From Cyclobacteriaceae bacterium (lineage in GTDB: Bacteria > Bacteroidota > Bacteroidia > Cytophagales > Cyclobacteriaceae), in NCBI GenBank assembly GCA_013140395.1, contig JABFSY010000387.1, forward strand, positions 1 to 7,593: 7,593 nt of DNA, written 5' to 3'. The translations under genes and the position numbers were made by a program. This document shows positions 1 through 7,084 of the stretch, piece after piece. The notes below the pieces were generated by a model. The model saw only the letters and a program-made list of their open reading frames with translations. It was not told the origin of the DNA and ran no database searches. Positions within the stretch are counted from its first letter, which is position 1. Every line of letters begins with the position of its first letter.

Positions 1-342
1 ATCTGATATACTCGCACCGCCATATACGGTTACGATGTTCAGGTCTTTCACCGACTTGCAAAAGTTTTCTAAGTCAGTAGTAATTTGCACGCTTAGTTCG
101 CGTGTAGGCGCCAGAACCAATGCTTGCGTGGTGCGGTCTTTCACATCGATCAGCTCGATCAACGGAAGGCCAAACGCGGCAGTTTTTCCAGTGCCCGTTT
201 GGGCTAATCCGACCAGGTCGGTGTTTCCTTTCAACAAAACCGGGATGGCTTGTTCTTGAATGGGCGTTGGAGTTTCAAAGCCCATTTGGCGGATTGCCTC
301 CACCACTTGCTCCGAAAGTCCCAGTTCACTAAATGATTTCAT
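1..342 (-). CDS. DEAD-box RNA helicase, N-terminal 114 residues (runs off left edge)
   Basis: This is the start of an ATP-dependent DEAD-box RNA helicase, a cytoplasmic enzyme that unwinds or remodels RNA duplexes in ribosome assembly, mRNA turnover or cold adaptation. Read from the ATG at 342-340, the translation shows the Q motif (GFETPTPIQ, residues 21-29, with the usual upstream aromatic residue at Phe4), Walker A / motif I (AQTGTGKT, 47-54), motif Ia (PTREL, 79-83) and the GG of motif Ib (108-109). The DEAD box itself, SAT and the second RecA domain lie beyond the left edge, so the subfamily (DeaD/CsdA-like versus RhlE-like) cannot be settled. The start is well placed: the Q motif is at the usual distance from the N-terminus and no Shine-Dalgarno sequence is present, as is common in Bacteroidota. 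The gene diverges from the large CHAT gene and is probably unrelated to it. Confidence 0.96.
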   Translation of the reverse strand, partial: MKSFSELGLSEQVVEAIRQMGFETPTPIQEQAIPVLLKGNTDLVGLAQTGTGKTAAFGLPLIELIDVKDRTTQALVLAPTRELSVQITTDLENFCKSVKDLNIVTVYGGASISD

Positions 343-372
343 TAATAAAGTTTATTTGTAAAAATTAAGCCG

Positions 373-380
373 CAAAGGTA
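373..380 (-). promoter_or_regulatory. Candidate Bacteroidota -7 element for the helicase gene
   Basis: Read on the minus strand this is TACCTTTG, a full match to the TAnnTTTG -7 consensus of Bacteroidota primary-sigma promoters. It lies about 30 bases upstream of the helicase ATG, which would give a short leader. I do not see a convincing TTG/TTTG -33 element at 17-23 bases upstream, so the call rests on the -7 match and position only. Confidence 0.35.
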
Positions 381-457
381 ACCTAATTAATTGGAAGTGA
401 TATTATTAGCTCAATCAGCAGCCATAAAGGGTATTCTGCTGCCGCAGGCAAACCCAC

Positions 458-487
458 CCCTACTTTATTCTGAAAAGGAGGGTTTTT
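458..487 (+). terminator. Terminator-like hairpin with T5 tail, no gene upstream on this strand
   Basis: The left arm CCCTACTTT (458-466) pairs with the right arm AAAGGAGGG (474-482), leaving one internal A-G mismatch and a 7-base loop, and TTTTT (483-487) follows directly. This is the shape of an intrinsic terminator on the plus strand, yet no plus-strand gene precedes it within the window: the helicase starts at 342 and reads away. It also resembles the CACCCCT...AGGAGGG dispersed palindromes I recall from Bacteroidota intergenic regions, so it may be a repeat copy or the end of an unseen short transcript rather than a gene terminator. Confidence 0.4.
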
Positions 488-707
488 GCAAGAATGAGAA
501 CTTGGCGGCCTTACGGGCTGTACGCTTCAAGTCCGGCCACGCTTAGGCCTGCACACTTCGGGCTATCCGCTGCCATCCCGAGCCGGGCTGACGCCAACTT
601 CTACCCAACGCACATGCCATGTAGGACTCAAACCTCGATAGCTATCGGGGCTCCATCGCTCACACTACCGTTTCCTCAACCATCTTCTCGTGTATAAAAA
701 CCCCCTC
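478..707. repeat. GC-rich intergenic block bounded by imperfect inverted repeats
   Basis: The block opens with GAGGGTTTTT (478-487) and closes with AAAAACCCCCTC (696-707), whose reverse complement is GAGGGGGTTTTT, so the ends are inverted copies differing by two extra bases. The interior is clearly richer in GC than both flanks: 541-600 is about 65% GC by hand count. It holds a spaced motif series: CGGGCTGTACGC at 514, CGGGCTATCCGC at 559, CGGGCTGACGC at 584, and a looser CGGGGCTCCATCGC at 646. The open frame over 494-697 encodes a low-complexity peptide of no recognisable family and is most likely fortuitous. The block looks like a dispersed non-coding repeat or miniature element. No transposase or target-site duplication is evident. 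Confidence is for a distinct repeat-like element, not for its mechanism. Confidence 0.5.
633..650. repeat. 18-bp palindrome CCTCGATAGCTATCGGGG
   Basis: All nine positions of each half pair when one T-G wobble is allowed, centred on GATAGCTATC. The core matches the CCCGATAGCTATCGGG palindrome that I recall as abundant between genes of Cytophagales and Flavobacteriia. It lies inside the GC-rich block. The symmetry is seen directly; the wider distribution is from memory. Confidence 0.6.
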
Positions 708-785
708 GGCTTGTGTCCTAACTTTCCGAAATCACATCAAGTGGTTTGTGAATACACATCTTTCTTGACTTTTTCTAGTGTACTT

Positions 786-826
786 CTCCGTGCCAGTACG
801 GAGTAAAATATACCCGTTCTTGGGTA
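786..826 (+). other. Two tandem small hairpins upstream of the CHAT gene
   Basis: CTCCGT (786-791) and ACGGAG (798-803) form a perfect 6-bp stem with a 6-base loop, which a G-T pair can shorten to four. Eight bases later TACCC (811-815) and GGGTA (822-826) form a 5-bp stem around GTTCTT. Neither is followed by a T tract, so they are not terminators. They lie 88-128 bases before the chosen start at 914 and could be protein-binding sites or leader structures. Stems this short also arise by chance. I found no convincing TAnnTTTG promoter between 700 and 913; ATGGTTTG at 830-837 is only a partial match. Confidence 0.3.
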
Positions 827-913
827 GCAATGGTTTGTTTCAATTTTTCAACCTTAGCATTCTGTAATATCTTAGGACTTCCAACACAAAATCAACTCAG
901 TCTGCAAGCCAAT

Positions 914-967
914 ATGAGATTATTTGTTTTATCACTGCTCATTGTTTGCTCTCTTATCGCAAAAGCA
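914..967 (+). other. Sec signal peptide of the CHAT protein
   Basis: The first 18 residues have one positive residue (Arg2), a hydrophobic core from Leu3 to Ile15, and Ala-Lys-Ala before Gln19, a standard signal peptidase I site; Gln directly after the cut is common in Bacteroidota. Cys12 lies inside the hydrophobic core and is preceded by Val, so it does not make a proper lipobox. A soluble exported protein is therefore more likely than a lipoprotein. Confidence 0.85.
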
Positions 968-3900
968 CAATATCCCATCTCCCCAAATGTAAAAGATGAA
1001 AATGGGTTGCGCACCGGGCATTGGACCATCTGGTACGACAGCACCTGGCATCAGGTTCACACGATCGATTCTGTTATTTATTATCGGCTCATTCGCTTCG
1101 AATCAGGCAAACCCGTGGGCAAAGTGCGCGACTTCTACAAAACCGGAATAAAACAATGGGATGGATACTTATTTTCCATCCTTCCAGATGTAATGGATGG
1201 AGAATCAAACTTTTATCATGAGAATGGAAAGTTGAGCAGAAAGGAGTTTAACAAACAAGGATCATTGGATGGTCCAAGCATAGAATATTCAGCAGAAGGC
1301 AACGTAACAATAAAAGGACAATACAAAGAGGGAAAGGCACAGGGCAAGTGGAATCATTTTTATCCGGATGGGACCTTACAAATTGAACTAGATTATAAAG
1401 ACGGTCAATTCCATGGTGCCATGCAAAGTTATTACCCCAATGGAAAGATAAAAAGTCGTGCACACTATCTGAATAATCAAGTAGAGGGGCTTTGGGAAAA
1501 CTTTTCTGAAGATGGAAAAAAGACAGACCAGGCTAACTACAAAGCAGGAAAATTGATGGGGCCTTACGAAGCTTATTTTGAAGATGGCTCGATAAAAGAA
1601 AAAGCTTTCTTTATAAATGATTCTAAGGAAGGACTATGGACGAGCTATCATAGCAACGGAAAAGTGGAAAGAACAGGGCGCTATTCACATAATGAAATGG
1701 ATGGACGCTGGACCTTCTATCATGCCAATGGAAAAGTGCTAAAAACTGGCCTGTTGGTGAATGGCGCGGGTGAAGGAACGTGGGAATATTATTTCGATAA
1801 TGGCAAACTCAGTGGCAAAGGTCTTTTTCATGAAAATCATTACGAAGGTGATTGGATTTTGTACTATGCAAATGGCAATGTAAGTGAAAACAACTTTTAC
1901 AAAAGAGATACGATCAATGGTGCCTCTATTAGCTATTATGAAAATGGAAACAAGAAGGCAGAAGGAAAGAAAATAATGGGCAACGAAGATGGGCCTTGGA
2001 AAAAATATCACGAAAATGGAAAGATTAAATCGGAAGGAAATTGGATTATCGGCAAGGAAGATGGACCGTGGAAATTTTACCATGAAAATGGAAATCAAAG
2101 AACCGAAGGCACATTTGTAAATGGTGTGCGCGAAGGTATATGGAAGTACTTTACTTTGGAGGGCGTTCTAGAAGATATAGAAACCTATCAATCAGGTTTG
2201 CGGCACGGTGAAGTAATTAGCTATTACCCCAACGGCAGACAAAAGTCGTGGAAAGAGTACAAAGAAGGAAAGGCAGAAGGGCTCAGCTATTCCTATTTCG
2301 AAAATGGGGTTCGCGAACATGAGGGCACCTACCTGCACAACGAAAAAACCAATGAGTGGAAATGGTATTACGAAAATGAGAAGCTTCTATATCAACAATT
2401 TTATAAAAGAGATACCCTTCATGGCGCATATATTGTTTACCATCCCAACGGCACAAAAGGATTTGAATGCATAAATAAAAATGGATTAATGCAGGGGCCT
2501 GCAACGCGATATTATCAAAATGGTAAGCTTAAAGAATCAGGCAGTTATAAAAATAGTCGTACCGATGGCAAATGGGTGCAATACGACTCTGCTTCACAAC
2601 AGAAGAGTAGTGAAGGCGTATTCATTGATGGTAAACTAAATGGCGTGTGGGTTTACTACAACACAAAGGGCAAAGTAACAAGCAGGGAATATTACATCAA
2701 CGGGTTTCAGGAAACCAAGATTAATATACGAGACAGCGTGCAACATCTTATCGATCGCGAAGATTTTGAACGGGCCCTCAAGGCAACAGATTGGATGATG
2801 AAGGTAACTAAACGCGACTATCCGCATCGCAAAGATCAAACATTACCCATATCCATGAAGGGTAAAACCTTTTCCGCTATGCGCGATTATAAACAAGCCC
2901 TGCTATGGCATCTTTTATACCTCAAACAAATTAAAAAATATGAAGGCACGCTTTCTGATAATTATAAAACAGCTGTGCATAATGTAGCCTCCGCTTATCA
3001 TGGGCTACAACAATATGATGAAGCGCTTGCGTATTATGACGAAGCCATAAAAGCAGCAAGTGGAGATGGACTACTAGTAGAAAACTACTGGAGCTCTGTT
3101 AATAATAAAGCGTATTGTCTCTACGATGCAGGAAAAGCAGAAGAAGCAGCCAATTTATTTGATACCGAATTAGCTAAATCTACTGCGCTATATGGACCCG
3201 ATTCAAGCGCGGGATGGTACTTGCGACATAAGGTGGCTGAATATTTATACGACAGGCCTGATGATTTTAAGAAATCTTACGCGCTATGTAAAGACTTATT
3301 AGATGATATCATTGCTGCCAATCAACCCGACAATAAACTGTTGTTTGATTGTTATAGGCGCCTGGCATACATGAACAATTATGAATTCAATAAAGGGGCT
3401 GAATCGATGCCATTCTATAAAGATGCGATTGCATTTGCCGAGCGAAATAAAATGACCGACTGGCCGGAGTATCCTGATCAGCTCATCGAATTATTTTATA
3501 ATTACCGAACATACAGAGAAACAGATTCGTTGGCGGGGGTTGCCTACACGGAGTGTATCAATAAGCTGATGGCGCTGCCTGCCATGAACAGCACCAAGCA
3601 AGCATCAATATTTAGGGTTATTAGCGAGTATTATTATGACCAAAAGTTATATGAAAAAGCACTGAACTACGCTATACAGGCGGAGGGTGCAGTGATACAG
3701 GCTGGCAAAGAAAATACGTTGAACCATGCTGCTATACTTCAAAATATGGCTCATGCGCAGTTAATGACAGACAGGAGCCAAACAGCAAAAGCCGAGTCCT
3801 ACTATGTTAAAGCCATTGAAATAAGAAGAAAAATATCGGGTACTAATTCAACCCGCTATCATGAGGCCATCATTGGCCTGGCCAACTTTTATAATTCTTC

Positions 3901-6900
3901 GCATGGCAATGATAAAACCATTGCCTTATTAAATGAATTAAAGCCCACGCTGGTAGCGTTAAAAGACAGTGTAAACCTTGCCGATACTGAATATTATTTG
4001 GGCGATGCGTATGATTCCAGAAATCAATACCAAGAAGCCTTGGAGCACTACCAAAATGCATGGTCTATTTTCAGCGTTCACGAAAATAGATTTGCCACCA
4101 TGTGTCGCAATACCTTAAGCGGAATTGCAGACTGTTATAAATACCTCAATGACTATCAGCAGGCAAAGATCTATGCCGAAAAAGCAATACAGGTTGCCGA
4201 AACGAATTTTGGAAACGGATCGGTTACGCACATATTAAGCTTAACGGTGTTGGGCGATATTCATGCTTATAACAGCGTATATTCTGAAGCTATAAAATTA
4301 TATACACAAGTAGCAGCAGGTTTCGCAAAGGAATCCGGTATTTTAGATCAGGATTATCATTACACCCAATATAAAATTGCCAATGCCTATTACGCCTTAA
4401 ACGATTATAAAAAAGCAGTGGAGCTGGCTAAAAAGCAAGTAGCCTTCTTAGACGCCAATGTTGGGAAATTAAATTTCACCTACGCAAACCTTCTCACCCT
4501 ACTGGGCAACAGCTATACCGACCTAAAAGAATTTTCTAATGCCGAACTATATAAACGCGAGGCTGTTGAAGTAGCCGGAAAGTTATATGGCACTGCCCAC
4601 TCAAGCTACGCAACGTTTCTGCTCCAGTTAGGCCAATTTTATCATGACCGAAATCGCCTGGAGGAAGCTGAAAAATATCTTTCCGATGCCGTTACTATTA
4701 TTCGGGCCTCTGAATACGGTAAAAGCTCGACAGCAGAATCTTATCTGGTTGCATTGGCACAATTAAAAAATACACGAGATAAAAACAAAGAAGCGGAAGC
4801 ACTTTTCAAAGAAGCCTTTGATATCACCCAACGCGATTCACTAACTAACCCTGATACGTATGTAGAGGCTGGCGAAAAGCTAGCAGCGTTCTATTCAAAG
4901 GTGGGCCGCTTTCACAATTGCGAAAACATTCTACTCCAAATCACAAGATTTATTGAAAAAAAGTACGGTAAGAAATTCTATTATGCCAAAGTGCGCTCTG
5001 AGTTGGCTTGGAATTATTTTAATACCGAAAAGTATGACCAAGCCGAGAAAGAAACCAATGAATTGTTATTGATTGCCGAAGAAGAGGGTGGAAGTGAACA
5101 TTGGCTTTCTATAAATCTGCATAATTATCTTGGCCTCATTGCGAAGCAAAACAAACAGTTTGAAAAAGCAAAAGTGCAGTATCAATTTTGCATTGATGCT
5201 TATCATCGCAAGCCCGTCCTATCAGAAATAGAACAATCAAGTTTGGCAACGATGCTTGAAAACCTGGCTGTATCAGAGTTATGCCTGAAAGAAACCGGCA
5301 AGGCCGGTGAACATTTGGCTGAAGTGAAAATTATCCGCAAGAAATCTGGTAAAGAGGAAAATCGAATCTCGCAAATAGGCACGCAATTTCATTGGGCAAA
5401 CTACTATCAGGCTACAGGCCAATATGAAAAAACAGAGGCCGAGTGGGCGGACATCACACGATCTCTTTTGCAATACACCGAAGAGAATTTTTACTTCATG
5501 AGCGATGAAGAGAAAGCACAATTCTGGAGTAATACCAGCGGCTATTTCCGCAACTTTCATTCGTTCGCCATTCAGCGGGCCAAAGCAAATCCTGCCATTG
5601 TTGGCGATATGTATAATATTCAACTGGCCACCAAAGCCATATTGTTAAACGCATCCAACAAAATAAAAAAACGAATTCTTACCAGCACAGACTCTGCCAT
5701 GGTGAACTCGTATTATCGGTGGACAAACCAACGCGACCAATTATCAAAACTTTACGCCCTTTCGGGGATTGACCTGAAAACCAAACAGGCGCGTATCGAT
5801 TCATTAAAGATTTCCATCAATACATTGGAAAAGGAAATGAACATTACGTCCGAAGATATGACTGAGGATAAAGGCGGGCAGCGCGTAACCTGGAAGCAAG
5901 TACAAGCTTCGCTTGGCCCACAAGAGGCTGCTATTGAAATGGTGCGCTTCAGATATTATGATCGCTATGTGCGCGATAGTGTTATCTATGCGGCCCTCGT
6001 GCTTACGGCCGAAACCAAACTTGCGCCAAAGCTTGTGGTGCTGCCCAACGGAAAATTATTGGAAGGCCGCGCGCTACGTTTCTATAAGAATGCCATTACG
6101 GTGCAATTGAAAGACACTCTCTCTTATCAAAATTTTTGGGCCACTATTGCCCCAGCCGTAGCAGGAAAATCAAGATTGTATTTGTCGTTGGATGGTGTGT
6201 ATAACCAAATCAATTTGAATACACTTCTGCTACCCGGTGGAAATTATTTAGTAGCCGAGAAAAATTTAACGCTCCTTTCCAACACCAAAGATTTACTGGC
6301 TCTTAAAGGAAGGCGCATCAAACGCATGAGCTCTTCTACGGCCACCCTATTTGGTTTCCCTACTTTCTTTTTAGGAAAACAAAAAAGAAATGAACTGACT
6401 CCCGCACGCGAACGTGGTGAAGCGATGGACATCGCGGCAGACACCGACCGCACCGGCATTAGCCCATTGGCAGGCACCCAGGAAGAGATAAACAAAGTGG
6501 AAACAATCTTAAAAAATGGCAGACTTATCACCTCTTCTTTTATGGCTGAACAGGCAACCGAAGCCCACCTGAAAAAAGTAAATCATCCGCGGGTATTGCA
6601 CATTGCCACACATGGTTTTTTTGTAGATGAAAAAAATAAAGCCAATCAAATAAATACCGGTGACGATCAGAATCCACTGTTACGATCGGGTCTACTGCTT
6701 ACGGGCGCATCTAACTTTATACAAAACCAGGAACAACTCGAAGAAGAAAACGGAATACTAACAGCCTATGAAGCAGCTAATCTCAATTTAGACAATACAG
6801 ATCTTGTGGTGCTCAGCGCCTGCGAAACAGGCCGTGGCGAAGTGCAAAATGGCGAAGGTGTATATGGCTTGCAGCGCGCCTTTCAAACAGCAGGCGTACA

Positions 6901-7084
6901 ATCCATTATCATGAGTTTATGGAAAGTAGATGACATTGCCACACAACAACTGATGATTTCATTTTATTCCAATTGGATGGGTGGCATGAGCAAAGCCCAG
7001 GCGCTTAAAACAGCCCAGCTGGAGCTGGGAAAAAAATATCCTCATCCCTATTATTGGGGTGCGTTTGTCATGCTGGAGAATTGA
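914..7084 (+). CDS. Secreted MORN_2-TPR-CHAT protein, putative caspase-like protease (2056 aa)
   Basis: A very large predicted exported protein ending in a CHAT (Caspase HetF Associated with TPRs) domain, a clan CD cysteine-peptidase fold. Domain order: signal peptide 1-18; two degenerate and then 21 regular MORN_2/YwqK-type units (32-598); TPR array about 655-1525; helical linker about 1526-1645 that begins FYFMSDEEKAQFW and ends in a probable coiled coil; CHAT about 1735-2056. The catalytic pair is intact: His1900 in HIATHGFF and Cys1970 in VVLSACETG, followed by the family-typical GEGVYGLQRAF and ending in PYYWGAFVMLEN. The start at 914 is chosen because residues MRLFVLSLLIVCSLIAKAQ form a signal peptide; starting at 830 would add 28 residues and bury it. 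No Shine-Dalgarno sequence is seen at either start. No C-terminal type IX sorting domain or transmembrane helix is seen after the signal, so the periplasm or cell surface is inferred. The MORN and TPR arrays probably bind a ligand or partner that controls the CHAT domain. The substrate is unknown and protease activity is inferred from the dyad. Confidence 0.93.
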   Translation: MRLFVLSLLIVCSLIAKAQYPISPNVKDENGLRTGHWTIWYDSTWHQVHTIDSVIYYRLIRFESGKPVGKVRDFYKTGIKQWDGYLFSILPDVMDGESNFYHENGKLSRKEFNKQGSLDGPSIEYSAEGNVTIKGQYKEGKAQGKWNHFYPDGTLQIELDYKDGQFHGAMQSYYPNGKIKSRAHYLNNQVEGLWENFSEDGKKTDQANYKAGKLMGPYEAYFEDGSIKEKAFFINDSKEGLWTSYHSNGKVERTGRYSHNEMDGRWTFYHANGKVLKTGLLVNGAGEGTWEYYFDNGKLSGKGLFHENHYEGDWILYYANGNVSENNFYKRDTINGASISYYENGNKKAEGKKIMGNEDGPWKKYHENGKIKSEGNWIIGKEDGPWKFYHENGNQRTEGTFVNGVREGIWKYFTLEGVLEDIETYQSGLRHGEVISYYPNGRQKSWKEYKEGKAEGLSYSYFENGVREHEGTYLHNEKTNEWKWYYENEKLLYQQFYKRDTLHGAYIVYHPNGTKGFECINKNGLMQGPATRYYQNGKLKESGSYKNSRTDGKWVQYDSASQQKSSEGVFIDGKLNGVWVYYNTKGKVTSREYYINGFQETKINIRDSVQHLIDREDFERALKATDWMMKVTKRDYPHRKDQTLPISMKGKTFSAMRDYKQALLWHLLYLKQIKKYEGTLSDNYKTAVHNVASAYHGLQQYDEALAYYDEAIKAASGDGLLVENYWSSVNNKAYCLYDAGKAEEAANLFDTELAKSTALYGPDSSAGWYLRHKVAEYLYDRPDDFKKSYALCKDLLDDIIAANQPDNKLLFDCYRRLAYMNNYEFNKGAESMPFYKDAIAFAERNKMTDWPEYPDQLIELFYNYRTYRETDSLAGVAYTECINKLMALPAMNSTKQASIFRVISEYYYDQKLYEKALNYAIQAEGAVIQAGKENTLNHAAILQNMAHAQLMTDRSQTAKAESYYVKAIEIRRKISGTNSTRYHEAIIGLANFYNSSHGNDKTIALLNELKPTLVALKDSVNLADTEYYLGDAYDSRNQYQEALEHYQNAWSIFSVHENRFATMCRNTLSGIADCYKYLNDYQQAKIYAEKAIQVAETNFGNGSVTHILSLTVLGDIHAYNSVYSEAIKLYTQVAAGFAKESGILDQDYHYTQYKIANAYYALNDYKKAVELAKKQVAFLDANVGKLNFTYANLLTLLGNSYTDLKEFSNAELYKREAVEVAGKLYGTAHSSYATFLLQLGQFYHDRNRLEEAEKYLSDAVTIIRASEYGKSSTAESYLVALAQLKNTRDKNKEAEALFKEAFDITQRDSLTNPDTYVEAGEKLAAFYSKVGRFHNCENILLQITRFIEKKYGKKFYYAKVRSELAWNYFNTEKYDQAEKETNELLLIAEEEGGSEHWLSINLHNYLGLIAKQNKQFEKAKVQYQFCIDAYHRKPVLSEIEQSSLATMLENLAVSELCLKETGKAGEHLAEVKIIRKKSGKEENRISQIGTQFHWANYYQATGQYEKTEAEWADITRSLLQYTEENFYFMSDEEKAQFWSNTSGYFRNFHSFAIQRAKANPAIVGDMYNIQLATKAILLNASNKIKKRILTSTDSAMVNSYYRWTNQRDQLSKLYALSGIDLKTKQARIDSLKISINTLEKEMNITSEDMTEDKGGQRVTWKQVQASLGPQEAAIEMVRFRYYDRYVRDSVIYAALVLTAETKLAPKLVVLPNGKLLEGRALRFYKNAITVQLKDTLSYQNFWATIAPAVAGKSRLYLSLDGVYNQINLNTLLLPGGNYLVAEKNLTLLSNTKDLLALKGRRIKRMSSSTATLFGFPTFFLGKQKRNELTPARERGEAMDIAADTDRTGISPLAGTQEEINKVETILKNGRLITSSFMAEQATEAHLKKVNHPRVLHIATHGFFVDEKNKANQINTGDDQNPLLRSGLLLTGASNFIQNQEQLEEENGILTAYEAANLNLDNTDLVVLSACETGRGEVQNGEGVYGLQRAFQTAGVQSIIMSLWKVDDIATQQLMISFYSNWMGGMSKAQALKTAQLELGKKYPHPYYWGAFVMLEN
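1193..2707 (+). repeat. 21-unit MORN_2/YwqK-type array, 24-residue (72-bp) period
   Basis: Residues 94-598 divide without gaps into 21 units, 20 of exactly 24 residues and one of 25 (the second to last, TDGKWVQYDSASQQ...). The unit pattern is x-x-G-x-W-x-x-Y-Y-x-N-G-K, then a variable polar strand and Y-x-x-G-x. This matches MORN_2 repeats (COG2849, often auto-named YwqK family antitoxin), which fold as short beta-hairpins stacked into an elongated sheet. Two degenerate units (32-93) precede the regular ones. Units at 1985 and 2057 (both EDGPWK.YHENG) are close at DNA level and suggest a recent duplication. The ligand is unknown. Confidence 0.9.
2876..5488 (+). repeat. TPR array of the CHAT protein, 42-residue period
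   Basis: Residues about 655-1525 are helical TPR repeats of the long (kinesin light chain, TPR_12-like) class. Matching helix-B starts fall 42 residues apart: DYKQA at 658 and YDEA at 701; later YQEA near 1039, YQQA at 1081, YSEA at 1123, YKKA at 1165, then FSNA, LEEA and NKEA at further steps of about 42. Spacing becomes looser between about 750 and 1030 and again after 1330. TPR superhelices bind proteins or peptides, and in CHAT proteins they typically stand directly before the protease. Confidence 0.88.
6116..7081 (+). other. CHAT caspase-like domain of the large protein
   Basis: Residues about 1735-2056 carry the family landmarks in order: SRLYLSLDGVYNQINLNTLLL (an RLY...DG strand-turn), LAGTQEEI, HIATHGFF with catalytic His1900, LVVLSACETG with catalytic Cys1970, then GVYGLQRAFQTAG, IIMSLWKVDD and the closing PYYWGAFVML. 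His and Cys are 70 residues apart, and nothing is missing or frameshifted. CHAT relatives include the TPR-CHAT protease of Craspase and separase-like peptidases, which cut specific protein partners; this one is predicted to be extracytoplasmic, so its targets should differ. Confidence 0.92.

Noticed and set aside
494..697. Plus-strand open frame of 67 codons in the intergenic region
   Set aside because: It lies wholly inside the GC-rich repeat-like block, the peptide is rich in Pro, Ser and Ala with no family resemblance, and GC-rich DNA leaves frames open by chance.
947..949. Lipoprotein signal based on Cys12
   Set aside because: Cys12 is preceded by Val and lies inside the hydrophobic core, so the lipobox is poor; AKA-Q seven residues later is a good signal peptidase I site.
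1193..2707. Reading the MORN_2/YwqK array as an antitoxin of a toxin-antitoxin system
   Set aside because: The YwqK antitoxin label is an automatic family name. Here the repeats are one domain of an exported protein and no separate toxin gene lies beside it.
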